Origin: Tautonia plasticadhaerens | GTDB taxonomy: Bacteria; Planctomycetota; Planctomycetia; Isosphaerales; Isosphaeraceae | Length of the DNA: 64,000 bases | NCBI RefSeq assembly: GCF_007752535.1 | Contig: NZ_CP036428.1 | Location: 62,001-126,000, forward strand | Direction of reading: 5' to 3' | In this document: one piece after another, positions 34,862 through 44,117 of the stretch | Layout of the letters: each line of letters opens with the position of its first letter | Numbering within the stretch: position 1 is the first letter of the stretch | Translations under genes and position numbers: made by a program | The notes under the pieces: model-generated | Databases searched by the model: none | Told to the model about the DNA's origin: nothing | What the model saw: the letters and a program-made list of their open reading frames with translations, nothing else

Positions 34862-35436
34862 GGTCTCATGTTCCTCGATTCCGATGACGAGGCCGCCCTT
34901 CGGTTCCGACGCATCTCGATGCGGAAGGGTGGCAGCAGATTCATGCCTTCGAGCACTGTGGCTCGGAGCGGTGTTGAGGCCCGACGCGAGTAGAAATCCG
35001 GGATCAGGTTCGGCCCCCTCGCCCCCTCGTCCCCGGCGGCGAGAGGTTCTCTCCAGACGATGGTGACGGCGTAGGAACCCGCCGGCGCACCGCCCCGTTC
35101 CGCCCCGGTCGACAGTTCGAAGGAGCCGTCCTCGCGGACATCCCCCCTCGGTCGGGCCATCGTGATCCCGGGTTTCCCGATCGGGTGGAACTCGACGATC
35201 GCCCCACGAGCCGGCTCACCGGCCACCAGGACCCGGCCCTCGACCGGGTAAGTCGGTTCGAAGCTCAGCACTCGAGTGACGACGAGGAGAATCAGGACTG
35301 CGATCAGGGAGGCCCGGTACCGCCCGTCCCGATGGGCCGATCGCTCATGCGTCGCCGGGGCGGATCGATCGGATCGCTCATGCGTCGCCGGGGCGGATCG
35401 ATCGTCTTGACGGCTGTTCGCCCGCCAACCAAACAT
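34858..35436 (-). CDS. Membrane-anchored carboxypeptidase-regulatory-like protein, 192 aa
   Basis: ATG 35436 follows GGAGG by eight bases. A charged N-terminus with a duplicated 11-residue unit (SDRSAPATHER twice) precedes a hydrophobic anchor (YRASLIAVLILLVVTRVL) and the same beta-sandwich as in the next gene (YPVEGRVLVAGEPARGAIV, GGAPAGSYAVTIVWRE). The two neighbours are evidently paralogues. This one has no lipobox Cys and is probably held by the helix. It looks like the first gene of the DUF1559/sulfate operon. Confidence 0.8.
   Translation of the reverse strand: MFGWRANSRQDDRSAPATHERSDRSAPATHERSAHRDGRYRASLIAVLILLVVTRVLSFEPTYPVEGRVLVAGEPARGAIVEFHPIGKPGITMARPRGDVREDGSFELSTGAERGGAPAGSYAVTIVWREPLAAGDEGARGPNLIPDFYSRRASTPLRATVLEGMNLLPPFRIEMRRNRRAASSSESRNMRP
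35341..35404. repeat. 33-bp in-frame tandem duplication
   Basis: The unit beginning TCGCTCATGCGTCGCCGG at 35341 repeats directly from 35374. It adds one 11-residue copy to the N-terminal cytoplasmic part of the protein at 34858-35436 without breaking the frame. Confidence 0.85.
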
Positions 35437-36333
35437 GAGACGATCCTCCACCAAACGATCTCTCGATTCGGCCGCACCGTCCTGGCCTGCCTGCTCGGAC
35501 CCCGACCTTGGGGGGCGACGACACCCGTTGCAGGTCATCGCCGAGCCGGTAGGGTTGGCCCATGGCGCGGCACGGGGAGCGCCGGACCCGCCACGCGACC
35601 CACGCGGTCGCGAGAGGGTGGTGGGGATGGTCTCATACACAAACCCGCTGTTGCTTTCCGGTTCCTGAGCGTGAACCGGGCCGGTTTTCCGCCGGCAAGC
35701 CTCCGCAAAACGGAAAGTATCAGCGGGTTTGTGTATCAGAGGCGGGAGAGGGAGCCGTGATCACGGACAGCGGCGACATTGGCGATGGCACCTGCGGGGC
35801 GGCCGATGCCTGGAGTACCGCGGACACAGGCAGTGGGACATCATCACGCCGGGCACAAACACCATCTCCGAGTCCCTCGATCGCGTCCGGCTCGATCCGG
35901 CCGGACGCGGTAAGATGATCGATCCATTTGGTCCGATTGCGCTCAATCGGCAGAAGGTCCAGAGCATTCGTGATGCCATCACGCAAAACGAGGGAATCCA
36001 GCCGATAATCCGTGCCATTTCACAGAAACACCGCAATGCCAGGAAATGACACGGGGCTTAACCCTTGAAATATCGCGGCCTATGATTCATTCCAAGGAAT
36101 CGTGGAACCCTGTCCGACACGGAGCTGATGCCTCGGTGTCCGAGTTCGTCGAGGTTCGGTGACTTCCGATGGTGTCAGGTGTCGTCGCCTCGAACGCCAG
36201 CTCGGATCGGGAGTCGATCGCGCTGGCCGGACGTACCGACTCGAAGCCTCGGCGTACGAGCCGGAGGAGGACCCCGATGCCCCCCTCCGAGATGATCGAC
36301 CCCTGAGACGGCGGGTGCGGAATCCACCGGTCT
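35437..36333. other. Long intergenic region between two minus-strand blocks
   Basis: About 900 bases. It contains the MITE-like inverted repeat at 35631-35740. A frame on the plus strand, 35729-36049, ends in a plausible-looking stretch (MIDPFGPIALNRQKVQSIRD) but has no ribosome-binding site or known family, so no gene is called. The region should also hold the promoter of the operon starting at 35436. Confidence 0.45.
35631..35740. repeat. MITE-like 110-bp element with 30-bp inverted termini
   Basis: The left arm (35631-35660) and right arm (35711-35740) are inverted copies with three differences in 30 bases; both contain ATACACAAACCCGCTG (35635-35650 and, on the other strand, 35736-35721). 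The 50-base middle contains a smaller GCCGG/CCGGC hairpin and no coding frame of its own. It could be a miniature transposable element or a long mRNA hairpin. Confidence 0.6.
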
Positions 36334-37722
36334 TCATGCGAAGATTTCCTCGACCACCCGGCCGGCGACATCGGTCAGGCGGAAATCGCGACCGGCGTAG
36401 GGGTAGGTCAGCAGCTGGTGATCGACTCCCATCAGGGCCAGTAAGGTGGCGTGGAGGTCGTTGGTGTGCATCCGGCCCTCTTCGGCGCGAATGCCGTACT
36501 CGTCGGTCCCGCCGTAGGAGAAGCCGGGCTTGACTCCGGCGCCGGCGAGCCACTTCGGGTAGCCGGTGATGTTGTGGTCGCGACCGTCCTCCCCCTGGGC
36601 GGTCGGCAGCCGGCCGAATTCGCTGCCGAAGAGCACGAGCGTCTCGTCGAGCAGGCCGCGTTGCTTAAGGTCGGCCAGCAGCGCGGCGGTCGGCCGGTCG
36701 ACCGACGAGCAGCGGTCGATCAGCCCCTTGTGCAGGTTGTTGTGGTGGTCCCATCCCGGCTGGCAGACCTCGACGAACCGCACGCCGGCCTCCGAGAGTC
36801 GCCGAGCCATGAGGCACTGCCGGGCGAAGGCGCCGGCCGGCCCGGGGACGACGCCGTAGGCGTCGAGGACGTGCTGCGGCTCGTCGGAGAGGTCGAGCAG
36901 CTCGGGGACCTCCCCCTGCATCCGGAAGGCGAGCTCGTAGGACTGGATGATCCCGTCGACCTCGTCAGGCGCTCCGGGCTCCGCGGCGAGGTCGCGGTTC
37001 AGCTCCTGGATCAGCGCGAGCTGCCGCCGCTGCTGCTCGGCGGCAATCCGGGGCTGGAGGTTCGGCAGATGGCCCTGATCGTTGATCCGCGTCCCCTGGA
37101 AGTGGGCCGGGAGGAAGGCGCTGCCGTAGTTGACCGCCCCGCCGAGGTTCGGCGGCGGATTGATCGTCACGTAGCCGGGCAGATCCTGGTTCTCGCTGCC
37201 GAGGCCGTAGAGGAGCCACGACCCCATGCTCGGCCGGGTCAACGCGGCGTTGGCGCTGCCGGTGTGGAGCTGCACGACGGCCTGGGGATGGGCCGGCGTG
37301 TCGGTGTGGAGCCCCCGGATCCAGCAGAGGTCGTCGGCGTGGCCGGCCATGTGCGGGAGCAGTTCGGAGAACCAGGACCCCGACTCGCCGTATCGCCGGA
37401 ACTTGAATTTCGAGCCGGTCAGCGTCCCGCCGCCCGGGCCGGGCCGGCCGTCCTCCTCCTGGAGCTGGGGCTTGTATTCGAAGGTGTCGACCTGCGAGAT
37501 CGCCCCCTGCATGAACAGGAAGATGATCCGCTTGGCCTTCGGCGGGAAGTGGGGCGTTTTCGGGGCGAGGGGATCATCGGGTCGAACCGAGCTTGCGGCC
37601 CGTGCGCGTTCCTGCGCGAGCATCCCGGCCAGGGCGAGGTAGCCGAATCCGACCCCCGCCGACTTGAGCAACTGTCGGCGCGAGGCGCGAGCGATCGGAT
37701 GGTCGTGAGAAGTCATCATCAT
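36334..37722 (-). CDS. DUF1501 (exported sulfatase-like fold) protein with Tat signal
   Basis: The protein has 462 residues. The N-terminus has a twin-arginine signal (ASRRQLLKSAGVGFGYLAL) and the body has DUF1501 landmarks: AKRIIFLFMQGAISQVDTFE, PSMGSWLLYGLGSENQDLPG, GVRFVEVCQPGWDHHNN, LVLFGSEFGRLPTAQGE, HNITGYPKWLAGAGVKPG. The fold is related to alkaline phosphatases and sulfatases; substrates are unknown. In planctomycetes it is nearly always next to a DUF1549/DUF1553 gene, as here, 36 bases downstream of it. Confidence 0.93.
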   Translation of the reverse strand: MMMTSHDHPIARASRRQLLKSAGVGFGYLALAGMLAQERARAASSVRPDDPLAPKTPHFPPKAKRIIFLFMQGAISQVDTFEYKPQLQEEDGRPGPGGGTLTGSKFKFRRYGESGSWFSELLPHMAGHADDLCWIRGLHTDTPAHPQAVVQLHTGSANAALTRPSMGSWLLYGLGSENQDLPGYVTINPPPNLGGAVNYGSAFLPAHFQGTRINDQGHLPNLQPRIAAEQQRRQLALIQELNRDLAAEPGAPDEVDGIIQSYELAFRMQGEVPELLDLSDEPQHVLDAYGVVPGPAGAFARQCLMARRLSEAGVRFVEVCQPGWDHHNNLHKGLIDRCSSVDRPTAALLADLKQRGLLDETLVLFGSEFGRLPTAQGEDGRDHNITGYPKWLAGAGVKPGFSYGGTDEYGIRAEEGRMHTNDLHATLLALMGVDHQLLTYPYAGRDFRLTDVAGRVVEEIFA

Positions 37723-37758
37723 GCCTCAGAGTGATGGATATTGGATGAGGGGCCGGTG

Positions 37759-40362
37759 TCAGCGGATGTAGCGGAACTCGGCGGAGGCGAAGATCGCTTG
37801 GGCCAGGGCCATCCAGGCGGCCGATCGCGTGTCGTGGGGCCGGACATCGACCTCGGCGATCGCCACGGCCGACTGGTCCACCTGGTCGGGGTCGACGACC
37901 TCGACGGTCGCGCCGATCGCCGGTTCGGGCTCGTCGGCGACACGGACGAGCTCGACGTCATCGGTCGCGGAATCCGACCGCTCGTACTCCGCCAGGAAGC
38001 CGAGCGCCCGCCAGACCTCGCCGTCGCTCGGCGACCGCCCCAGGGTGAGTCGGTAGAGTTCCCGGACGCGGTCGTCGTCGTCACCATCCCGTCCGAGGAG
38101 CCGCTCGGCCACGGCCAATGCCTCCCGGCGGACGACCGTTGAATTGAGCAGGAACAGTGCCTGGGCGGGGACGGTCGTCTGCTCGCGACGGCCGGTCACG
38201 AGGGTCTGCTCGACCGGGTCGAAGGGTTCGAGCGCCTTCGGCGTGACCCCTCGGAGCGACGGCAGATAGACGCTCCGCGACCGGCTCGCGTCGGCGAACT
38301 CGTGGATCTCCTTCGCCTCGGGGCCGTTATCACGCATCTCGATCATCTTCAAGTGCCGGGCGGCCGAGCCCTCGGGCCGGTCGAGCGAGAGGGAGCCCCA
38401 GGCCGCGAGCATGGCGTCTCGGATCTGCTCGGCGTCGAGCCGACGGGGGGCGTGCCGCCAGACGAGCGTGTTGGCCGGGTCCGCGTCGAGGTGCTCGGGG
38501 GTCGCCTCGGAGGCGAGTTGATAGGACCGGCTCAGGGCGATCGCGCGGACGAGACGCTTGATCGACCAGCCGTCCCGGACGAATCGGGAGGCCAGGTGGT
38601 CGAGCAGCTCGGGGTGCGATGGCTCGTCGCCGGTGACGCCGAAGTTGTCGACCGTCGAGACGATGCCCCGGCCGTGGAGGTGGTGCCAGGCCCGGTTGAC
38701 GATCACGCGAGGGGTGAGCGGGTTGTGCTCGCTGGTCAACCACGCCGCCAGTTCTCGCCGCCCGCTCTGTGCGGGATTGATCGCCGGGGCGCCGGGCACC
38801 TCGAAGGCGGTCAGGAAGCCGCGGGGGACGGTCGGGCCGCGCTTCTCGGCCTCGCCCCGGATCCGGATCGGGGTATCTCCAACCTGCTCCGCGTCGCGGA
38901 CGCCGTGGACGGCGAACCCCTGGGCCGCCGGGTCGGTCAGCCCGAGCAGCTCGGCGTTGAGTTTCTCGAACCGATCGCGATAGCCACGCTGGACCGGACG
39001 CCCGTCGGGTCCCCGCGCCAGCCCTTCGCGGGTGCCCCGGATGGCATCCCAGGCAGCCTTGGCCTCGGCCACCTTGGCCTCCAGTTCCTTGAGTTCCTCT
39101 TCGGGCGGCGGAGGCGGGGTGCCCGAGAGCGGGATCAGCAACGAGGGAACATAATAGGCGAGGCCGCCGCCTCCCATCTGGTTCCTCAGCCCGGCGGCGT
39201 TGACCGTGCTGGTGAAGATGCCGGCCAAGGCGTAGTAGTCGGCCGTCGGGATCGGGTCGAACTTGTGGTCGTGGCAGCGGGAGCAACTGACCGTCAGCCC
39301 GAGGACAGAACGGGTGGCCGCGTCGATCTGGTCGTCGACGTTGTCCATCTCGAAGCGGACCTTGAACCGCTGGTTGACGTCCTTGACCCCCAGGGCGAGG
39401 AATCCGGTGGCGATCTTCAGGCGGTCGCGCTCCTCGTCCGAATCGGCCGGGAGCAGGTCGCCGGCAATCTGCTCGGTGACGAACCGATCGAAGGGGACAT
39501 CGGCGTTGACCGCGTCGATGACGTAGTCGCGATACCGCCAGGCATGCGGGTAGGGGATGTTCCGCGAGGGACCGGTCGATTCGGCGTAGCGGGCCACGTC
39601 GAGCCAGTGCCGCCCCCAACGCTCGCCGAACTGAGGGGAGTCGAGCAGCCGATCGACGACCCGCTCGAAGGCGTCCGGGGAGGAATCTTCGAGAAATGCG
39701 TCAAGTTCCTCGGGACGGGGGGGCAAGCCGGTCAGGTCGAAGGTCACACGGCGGAGCAGCGTTGCCCGATCGGCATCCCCCACCGGGGCCAGGCCGGCCT
39801 CGTCGAGGGCGGCGAGCAGGAAGCGGTCGATGTCGTCATTCGCCCAGGAATCGTCGGAGACCGGTGGCACCTCGGGATCGGTCAAGGGCTGCCAGGCCCA
39901 GTGCTCCTGGCGGAGCGCCTCATACCAGCCCCGGTCTTTCCCGAGGGACTCCGGCACCTTCAAGGCCGGCCAGAGTGCCCCCTGCTCGATCCAGAGGGTC
40001 AGGTCGGCCACCTGCTGATCGGTCAGCGGCTCCCCCTCCTTCGGCATCACCCGGTTCGAGTTCGAGTTGGTGACACGCTGAATCAACAGGCTCGCCCCCG
40101 GATCGCCAGGGACGATCGCCGGGCCCGAATTGCCGCCGTCGAGCAGCCCTTGGTGATCATCGACCCGCAGCCCTCCGGCCGGCTTCGTCTCGGCCGAGTG
40201 GCAGGTGTAGCAGTTCTCGACGAGGATCGGCCGGATCCTGGCTTCGAAGAACTCAAGGGAGGCCGGGTCGGGAGACTCATTGGCGGTCGCCGAGCCTCCG
40301 AAGATCGGATTGGCGGCAAGCAAGGCGGTCGCGATGGCGACGGATCGGGAAATCGAAATCAT
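37759..40362 (-). CDS. DUF1549/DUF1553 protein with planctomycete cytochrome c-type domain
   Basis: The protein has 867 residues from ATG 40362; a TTG at 40380 is an alternative. A signal peptide is followed by a haem-type site in RPILVENCYTCHSAETKPAG, then DUF1549 (ERWGRHWLDVARYAESTG, ITVSCSRCHDHKFDP-like VLGLTVSCSRCHDHK) and DUF1553 (ELAAWLTSEHNPLTPRVI, VNRAWHHLHGRGIVSTVDNF). It is exported and presumably works with the DUF1501 partner on a redox-linked degradation step; no activity is established for the pair. Confidence 0.93.
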   Translation of the reverse strand: MISISRSVAIATALLAANPIFGGSATANESPDPASLEFFEARIRPILVENCYTCHSAETKPAGGLRVDDHQGLLDGGNSGPAIVPGDPGASLLIQRVTNSNSNRVMPKEGEPLTDQQVADLTLWIEQGALWPALKVPESLGKDRGWYEALRQEHWAWQPLTDPEVPPVSDDSWANDDIDRFLLAALDEAGLAPVGDADRATLLRRVTFDLTGLPPRPEELDAFLEDSSPDAFERVVDRLLDSPQFGERWGRHWLDVARYAESTGPSRNIPYPHAWRYRDYVIDAVNADVPFDRFVTEQIAGDLLPADSDEERDRLKIATGFLALGVKDVNQRFKVRFEMDNVDDQIDAATRSVLGLTVSCSRCHDHKFDPIPTADYYALAGIFTSTVNAAGLRNQMGGGGLAYYVPSLLIPLSGTPPPPPEEELKELEAKVAEAKAAWDAIRGTREGLARGPDGRPVQRGYRDRFEKLNAELLGLTDPAAQGFAVHGVRDAEQVGDTPIRIRGEAEKRGPTVPRGFLTAFEVPGAPAINPAQSGRRELAAWLTSEHNPLTPRVIVNRAWHHLHGRGIVSTVDNFGVTGDEPSHPELLDHLASRFVRDGWSIKRLVRAIALSRSYQLASEATPEHLDADPANTLVWRHAPRRLDAEQIRDAMLAAWGSLSLDRPEGSAARHLKMIEMRDNGPEAKEIHEFADASRSRSVYLPSLRGVTPKALEPFDPVEQTLVTGRREQTTVPAQALFLLNSTVVRREALAVAERLLGRDGDDDDRVRELYRLTLGRSPSDGEVWRALGFLAEYERSDSATDDVELVRVADEPEPAIGATVEVVDPDQVDQSAVAIAEVDVRPHDTRSAAWMALAQAIFASAEFRYIR

Positions 40363-40376
40363 CGGATCGCGACCTT

Positions 40377-40616
40377 TCAAGAAACGTGCGCCGATTGGTG
40401 AATCAAACGACCATGCGACTGGGCGTGTGGCCTTGGGATGACGTGCCCCCCTCTCCGAGAGCCTCTCGGCTTCGGAAGGGTCAGGGCCTGGACGAATGCG
40501 ATCCAGGGAAGGACCACGGCCACCAGCAAGGCGACCGAGATCAGGTCCGCCAGCACGTCCGGGAGCCGGACGTGCTGCTCCTCCCCGTGCTCATCCCATT
40601 CGTGATTGAGGATCAT
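40377..40616 (-). CDS. Small membrane protein, 79 aa
   Basis: ATG 40616 has GGAGG seven bases before it. The protein has an acidic N-terminus (NHEWDEHGEEQHVRLPD), one hydrophobic helix (LISVALLVAVVLPWIAFVQA) and a basic, His-rich tail. It ends 14 bases before the DUF1549/1553 start, so it is likely in the same transcript. No family is recognised. Confidence 0.5.
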   Translation of the reverse strand: MILNHEWDEHGEEQHVRLPDVLADLISVALLVAVVLPWIAFVQALTLPKPRGSRRGGHVIPRPHAQSHGRLIHQSAHVS

Positions 40617-40885
40617 TGCCCAGCCTCCGTCGATCCGTTGAAGGTCTCGCGTCCCGAGCCAATCGAACCGGTTTGATCGACACATTTCGTCACGCGCAAG
40701 ACATCCGACACGGGGCCGGGAGGCGAGGTTGCCTTCGGGGCGTTCGAGGGAACGCAGCCCGATGGGGGTGGTGCTGCTCGGCAATGCGTCGATCAACCGG
40801 GACATGGTCATCAACTCGTTTGAGTTCTCGGGAAGGGCCGGGCCGTCGGGGTCGGGCGGCCCGGCCCGCGATGTTGGCGAACTGG

Positions 40886-42286
40886 TCAATTGGCCCGGGG
40901 GGCGTCTGGCGCGTCGGTCTTCGGCAGAGACTCGGCAAGCTCAGCTGTGACGGCCTGCCACCGGGGGTCGTCGGCGAGGTTCGTCCACTCGCGGGGGTCG
41001 GCCTCGTGGTCGTAAAGCTCCTCGGAGCCGTCGGCGTAGCGGATGTACCGCCAGCGCTCGGACCGGACGGCGTGGTTGCCCCGGCCGTGCGTGGTCACGA
41101 CGGGCCGGTCCCAGGAGGCGGCAGGATCCCGGAGCAGGGGGGTGAGGCCTTCTCCCTCCAGCCCGGGGCGGAGCGGGAGATCGCAGAGGTCGATCAAGGT
41201 CGGGTACAGGTCGAGCAGCGAGACGGTCCGCTCGCTCCGGCCGTTCGGCCCGGTCACGCCGGGGGCGACGACGATCAGGGGGACCCGGGTCGCTTCCTCC
41301 CAGAGCGCGAACTTCCGCCAGTGCTCCTTCTCGCCGAGATGCCAACCATGATCACCCCAGAAGACGATGATCGTGTCGTCGCGATGGCCGCTGGCGTCGA
41401 GGGCGTCGAGGAGTCGGCCGATCTGGGCGTCGGCGAATTCGATGCTGGCGAGATAACCCTGGACCGCCTCCTCCCACTGGCCGGCCTCGACGACCTTGCG
41501 GTGGTCGCCCTCGGGCTTGGCCATGGCGATCCCGGCCGGAGGGACGTCGTCGAGGTCGTCCGCGAGGGCCTCGGGGAGGGCGATCTCGCCGATCGGGTAG
41601 TGGTCGAAGTAAGGACGGGGGGCGTACCAAGGGAGGTGCGGACGGATAAGGCCGACGGCCAGGAAGAACGGCCGATCCCGGTCGGCATCGAGCCAGTCGA
41701 TCGCCCAGGAGACGGTCTTGTGGTCGCCCATCGCCTCGTCGGGCACGTCGACCGGCCCCCAGTCGAAGTGGGCCGTCCGGGGGATGTCGTTCGCCGGGAC
41801 CTGGTCGGGCTTCGGGTGATCCCGGCCCGAGAGTCCGAACCACTCGGGCCACGAGGCGCGGTCGTTGAAGCTGTTGTGGAAGATCTTCCCCCCGCCGGCG
41901 ACGTCGTAGCCGGCGGCCGTGAAGTGCTGGGGCAAGGTCACCGCGTCGGGCAAGACCGGGCGCCAGGGCTGGTTGTTGTGGTAGACCCCGGTCGTCGACG
42001 GCAGGAAGCCCGTCATCAGGCTGGTCCGCGACGGGTTGCACGCGGGGGCGGGGCAGTAGGCCCTCGTGAAGTGGACGCCCCGGGCCGCGAGGCGGTCCAG
42101 GTTGGGCGTCCGGGCCTGGGGGTGGCCGCCGAGGAATCCCGTCCAGTCGTTCAGGTCATCGACCGCGATGAACAGCACGTTCGGCCGCCTCGGCCCCTCG
42201 GCGGCCGTCGCGGGGACAGCTACGGCGAGCAGGGCGGCCGCGAGGGAGAGCCAGGCGAAGATGCGTCGGGATCCTGATCCGCTCAT
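40886..42286 (-). CDS. Exported type I sulfatase (iduronate-2-sulfatase-like)
   Basis: The protein has 466 residues with a signal peptide (WLSLAAALLAVAVPATAAE). Metal ligands appear in VLFIAVDDLNDW, and the formylglycine site is CNPSRTSLMTG, matching the CxPSR rule; the Cys is oxidised to formylglycine for catalysis. Further active-site parts are FWGDHGWHLGEKEHW and the C-terminal HEADPREWTNLADDP. It removes sulfate from a sulfated sugar or similar ester outside the cytoplasm. A sulfate importer lies 7.7 kb away on the same strand. Confidence 0.95.
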   Translation of the reverse strand: MSGSGSRRIFAWLSLAAALLAVAVPATAAEGPRRPNVLFIAVDDLNDWTGFLGGHPQARTPNLDRLAARGVHFTRAYCPAPACNPSRTSLMTGFLPSTTGVYHNNQPWRPVLPDAVTLPQHFTAAGYDVAGGGKIFHNSFNDRASWPEWFGLSGRDHPKPDQVPANDIPRTAHFDWGPVDVPDEAMGDHKTVSWAIDWLDADRDRPFFLAVGLIRPHLPWYAPRPYFDHYPIGEIALPEALADDLDDVPPAGIAMAKPEGDHRKVVEAGQWEEAVQGYLASIEFADAQIGRLLDALDASGHRDDTIIVFWGDHGWHLGEKEHWRKFALWEEATRVPLIVVAPGVTGPNGRSERTVSLLDLYPTLIDLCDLPLRPGLEGEGLTPLLRDPAASWDRPVVTTHGRGNHAVRSERWRYIRYADGSEELYDHEADPREWTNLADDPRWQAVTAELAESLPKTDAPDAPRAN

Positions 42287-42298
42287 GGGTCTCCTCGA

Positions 42299-42751
42299 TT
42301 ACCTCGTGGTCACGGCGAACTCGAAGCGATTGTCGCCGTCGGCGACCACCTCGACGCGGAGCGTGCTGTGCCGATTGAATTGAGGGGGGACGATGTTCGC
42401 GGTCTCCTCCGCCGTCTCGCCGAGGAGATCCGGGTGTTCGATGATCCGCCCGGTCGGGCGGACCGCGTCGATCTCAACCCGGTAGGGGCCGGGGGCGGGG
42501 CCCTCGGATCGGGGGATGCGGAACTCGCCGTCCTCGACCGGACCGGTCACGGCCGGGCCGCTCGCCTCGGGGATCAGGGTGACGTAGGCCTCGTCGAGCG
42601 GGCTGCCGTCGAGCAGGACCTGCCCCGTCACCGCGACCCGGCCGTCATCCCGGGCCGAGCCGCACCCCACGAGGCCCATCATCACCGCAGCCACGACGAC
42701 CCGCGTCACGATCGACGGGGAATCGTTTCGGAACGAGCGAACGCCTCGCAT
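42299..42751 (-). CDS. Lipoprotein with carboxypeptidase-regulatory-like domain, 150 aa
   Basis: ATG 42751 overlaps the last base of the DUF1559 stop upstream. A signal sequence ends VMMGLVGCGSA (lipobox). The mature domain is a beta-sandwich (VTGQVLLDGSPLDEAYVTL, GPAPGPYRVEIDAV) like the ones at 34355-35436. The pairing of DUF1559 with such a lipoprotein is repeated twice in this window, in opposite internal order relative to the neighbours. Function unknown. Confidence 0.82.
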   Translation of the reverse strand: MRGVRSFRNDSPSIVTRVVVAAVMMGLVGCGSARDDGRVAVTGQVLLDGSPLDEAYVTLIPEASGPAVTGPVEDGEFRIPRSEGPAPGPYRVEIDAVRPTGRIIEHPDLLGETAEETANIVPPQFNRHSTLRVEVVADGDNRFEFAVTTR

Positions 42752-43659
42752 CAGAACTGGTCCCCGCTGATGACCTCGCCGCCGGCCCGGCTGCTCAGCG
42801 CCCGCCAGACGAGCAGGTCGATCGAGTCCTTGATGAACCTCACCGAGCCGTCCCCGAAGAGCGTGTTGACGCCGCCGGGGTGGAAGCTGCGGGAGCCGAG
42901 GTAATGCGTCTGGCCTTGCCCGAGGTTGCGGATGCAGGGGGCCTTCAGGTCGGGCCGGTCCCAGCACGCGCCGTAGTCCCCGGCCAGGCTGTTGGGTCCA
43001 ATCCGGGTCGAGATCTGGTGCGACGACGGCTGCTCGCTCCAGATTCGGCCGCGGCGGTCGATGACATCGACCGGCTGGCCGAGCGGGTGGGGCGTCTGGA
43101 TCAACTCCGACATCAAGAACGTGTTGGTGGTGCCGTCGCGGATGTCGGCGAAGGTCGCCCCGTAGTTGATCGCGAAGGGAGCAGGCAGGCCCTGATCGCC
43201 GTAGGTGTTCTGGCCCCAGTTGACGCCATAGCTCCCCTTGACGTCCGTGACGTTGCCGCCGTTGTTCACGAAGGTCTGCTGCTCGTCGGACGGGCATGTG
43301 AACACGTTCACGATCGCGGCTCGCGTCGTGATCTGTTCCGGCCTCTGGAAGCTCAGGTCGTAGTTGTAGCTGTCGAACAGATTCCGCTGCTCCAGGAATG
43401 GGAGCATTGAGGCCAGAAAAGGTCTTCGATAGGGCCCGTTCGGCGTATCGACCCGGACCGATCCCATCGGGAAGCGGCCCCAGACGTCGTGGTAGTTGTG
43501 CAGGGCCAGGCCGATCTGCTTCAGGTTATTCGTGCACTGCGCCCGCCTGGCCGCCTCGCGGGCCGACTGCACCGCGGGCAAGAGCAGCGCGATCAGCACA
43601 CCGATGATGGCGATCACGACCAGCAATTCGATCAACGTGAAACCGCGCCGATCTCTCAT
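42751..43659 (-). CDS. DUF1559 prepilin-like protein (H-X9-DG family), 302 aa
   Basis: ATG 43659 gives [18 protein letters not shown], the usual prepilin-like N-terminus, followed by [17 protein letters not shown]. The C-terminal signature is present ([20 protein letters not shown]), ending [10 protein letters not shown]. It is the first gene of the minus-strand sulfatase block. It is a paralogue of the protein at 33314-34294, sharing the N-terminal 60 residues and the tail but not the middle. Confidence 0.93.
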   Translation of the reverse strand: MRDRRGFTLIELLVVIAIIGVLIALLLPAVQSAREAARRAQCTNNLKQIGLALHNYHDVWGRFPMGSVRVDTPNGPYRRPFLASMLPFLEQRNLFDSYNYDLSFQRPEQITTRAAIVNVFTCPSDEQQTFVNNGGNVTDVKGSYGVNWGQNTYGDQGLPAPFAINYGATFADIRDGTTNTFLMSELIQTPHPLGQPVDVIDRRGRIWSEQPSSHQISTRIGPNSLAGDYGACWDRPDLKAPCIRNLGQGQTHYLGSRSFHPGGVNTLFGDGSVRFIKDSIDLLVWRALSSRAGGEVISGDQF

Positions 43660-43812
43660 CGTCCTCGGTCCTCTCTCTGTTCGGGAAGGGGTGCGTCCGT
43701 GCCGTGATCCGCGACGCCTCCCTCCCGGTGGGGAGACGCCTCGCGACACGTCGCTGTCCGCTCACGGGATAGGGCCCGGGACCGGCTCACCCCGAGGGTC
43801 GTTCCGGGGGAC

Positions 43813-43950
43813 TCAGGGCAGATCCTCGTCGGCGGGGAACTCGGCGATCAGGTTCTGCTCGACCCATCCCGCCAGGAGACAGCGCATCTCCTCGAACAGG
43901 TCGGCGAAACGCTGCGCGGCCCGGTCCGTCATGACGAGGATGGTGGTCAT
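43813..43950 (-). CDS. Small hypothetical protein, 45 aa
   Basis: ATG 43950 follows GGAGA by eight bases. The predicted peptide is helical and acidic (TDRAAQRFADLFEEMRCLLA), without a membrane segment. It is divergent from the sigma-54 activator at 44193. The ribosome-binding site and codon use support it, but no family is known to me and it could be spurious. Confidence 0.4.
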   Translation of the reverse strand: MTTILVMTDRAAQRFADLFEEMRCLLAGWVEQNLIAEFPADEDLP

Positions 43951-44074
43951 CGCCCTGCTCTCCAAGGCTTTGGGGATGGCCGTGTGTCCGCCGGTCCTCC
44001 CGGCCGTCGGCCTCTCCCGATCCGTCCCGGATCGCCGAACCGCCCGGGCCCGGCACGGCACGTGGAAGGAGCAA

Positions 44075-44117
44075 GGTGTGGACCACACCCCAAAAACGCG
44101 GAATCCCCGGGTATAAT
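44075..44117 (+). promoter_or_regulatory. Operator-like palindrome next to a TATAAT promoter
   Basis: GGTGTGGACCACACC (44075-44089) is a perfect 7-bp inverted repeat around one base. A consensus -10 TATAAT lies at 44112-44117, so the palindrome reaches the -35 position. A protein bound there would block or control transcription of the activator gene at 44193. The bound regulator is unknown. Confidence 0.5.

Noticed and set aside
35729-36049. A 106-codon plus-strand frame in the long intergenic region
   Set aside because: It begins inside the right arm of the MITE-like repeat and lacks a ribosome-binding site, and only its end looks protein-like.
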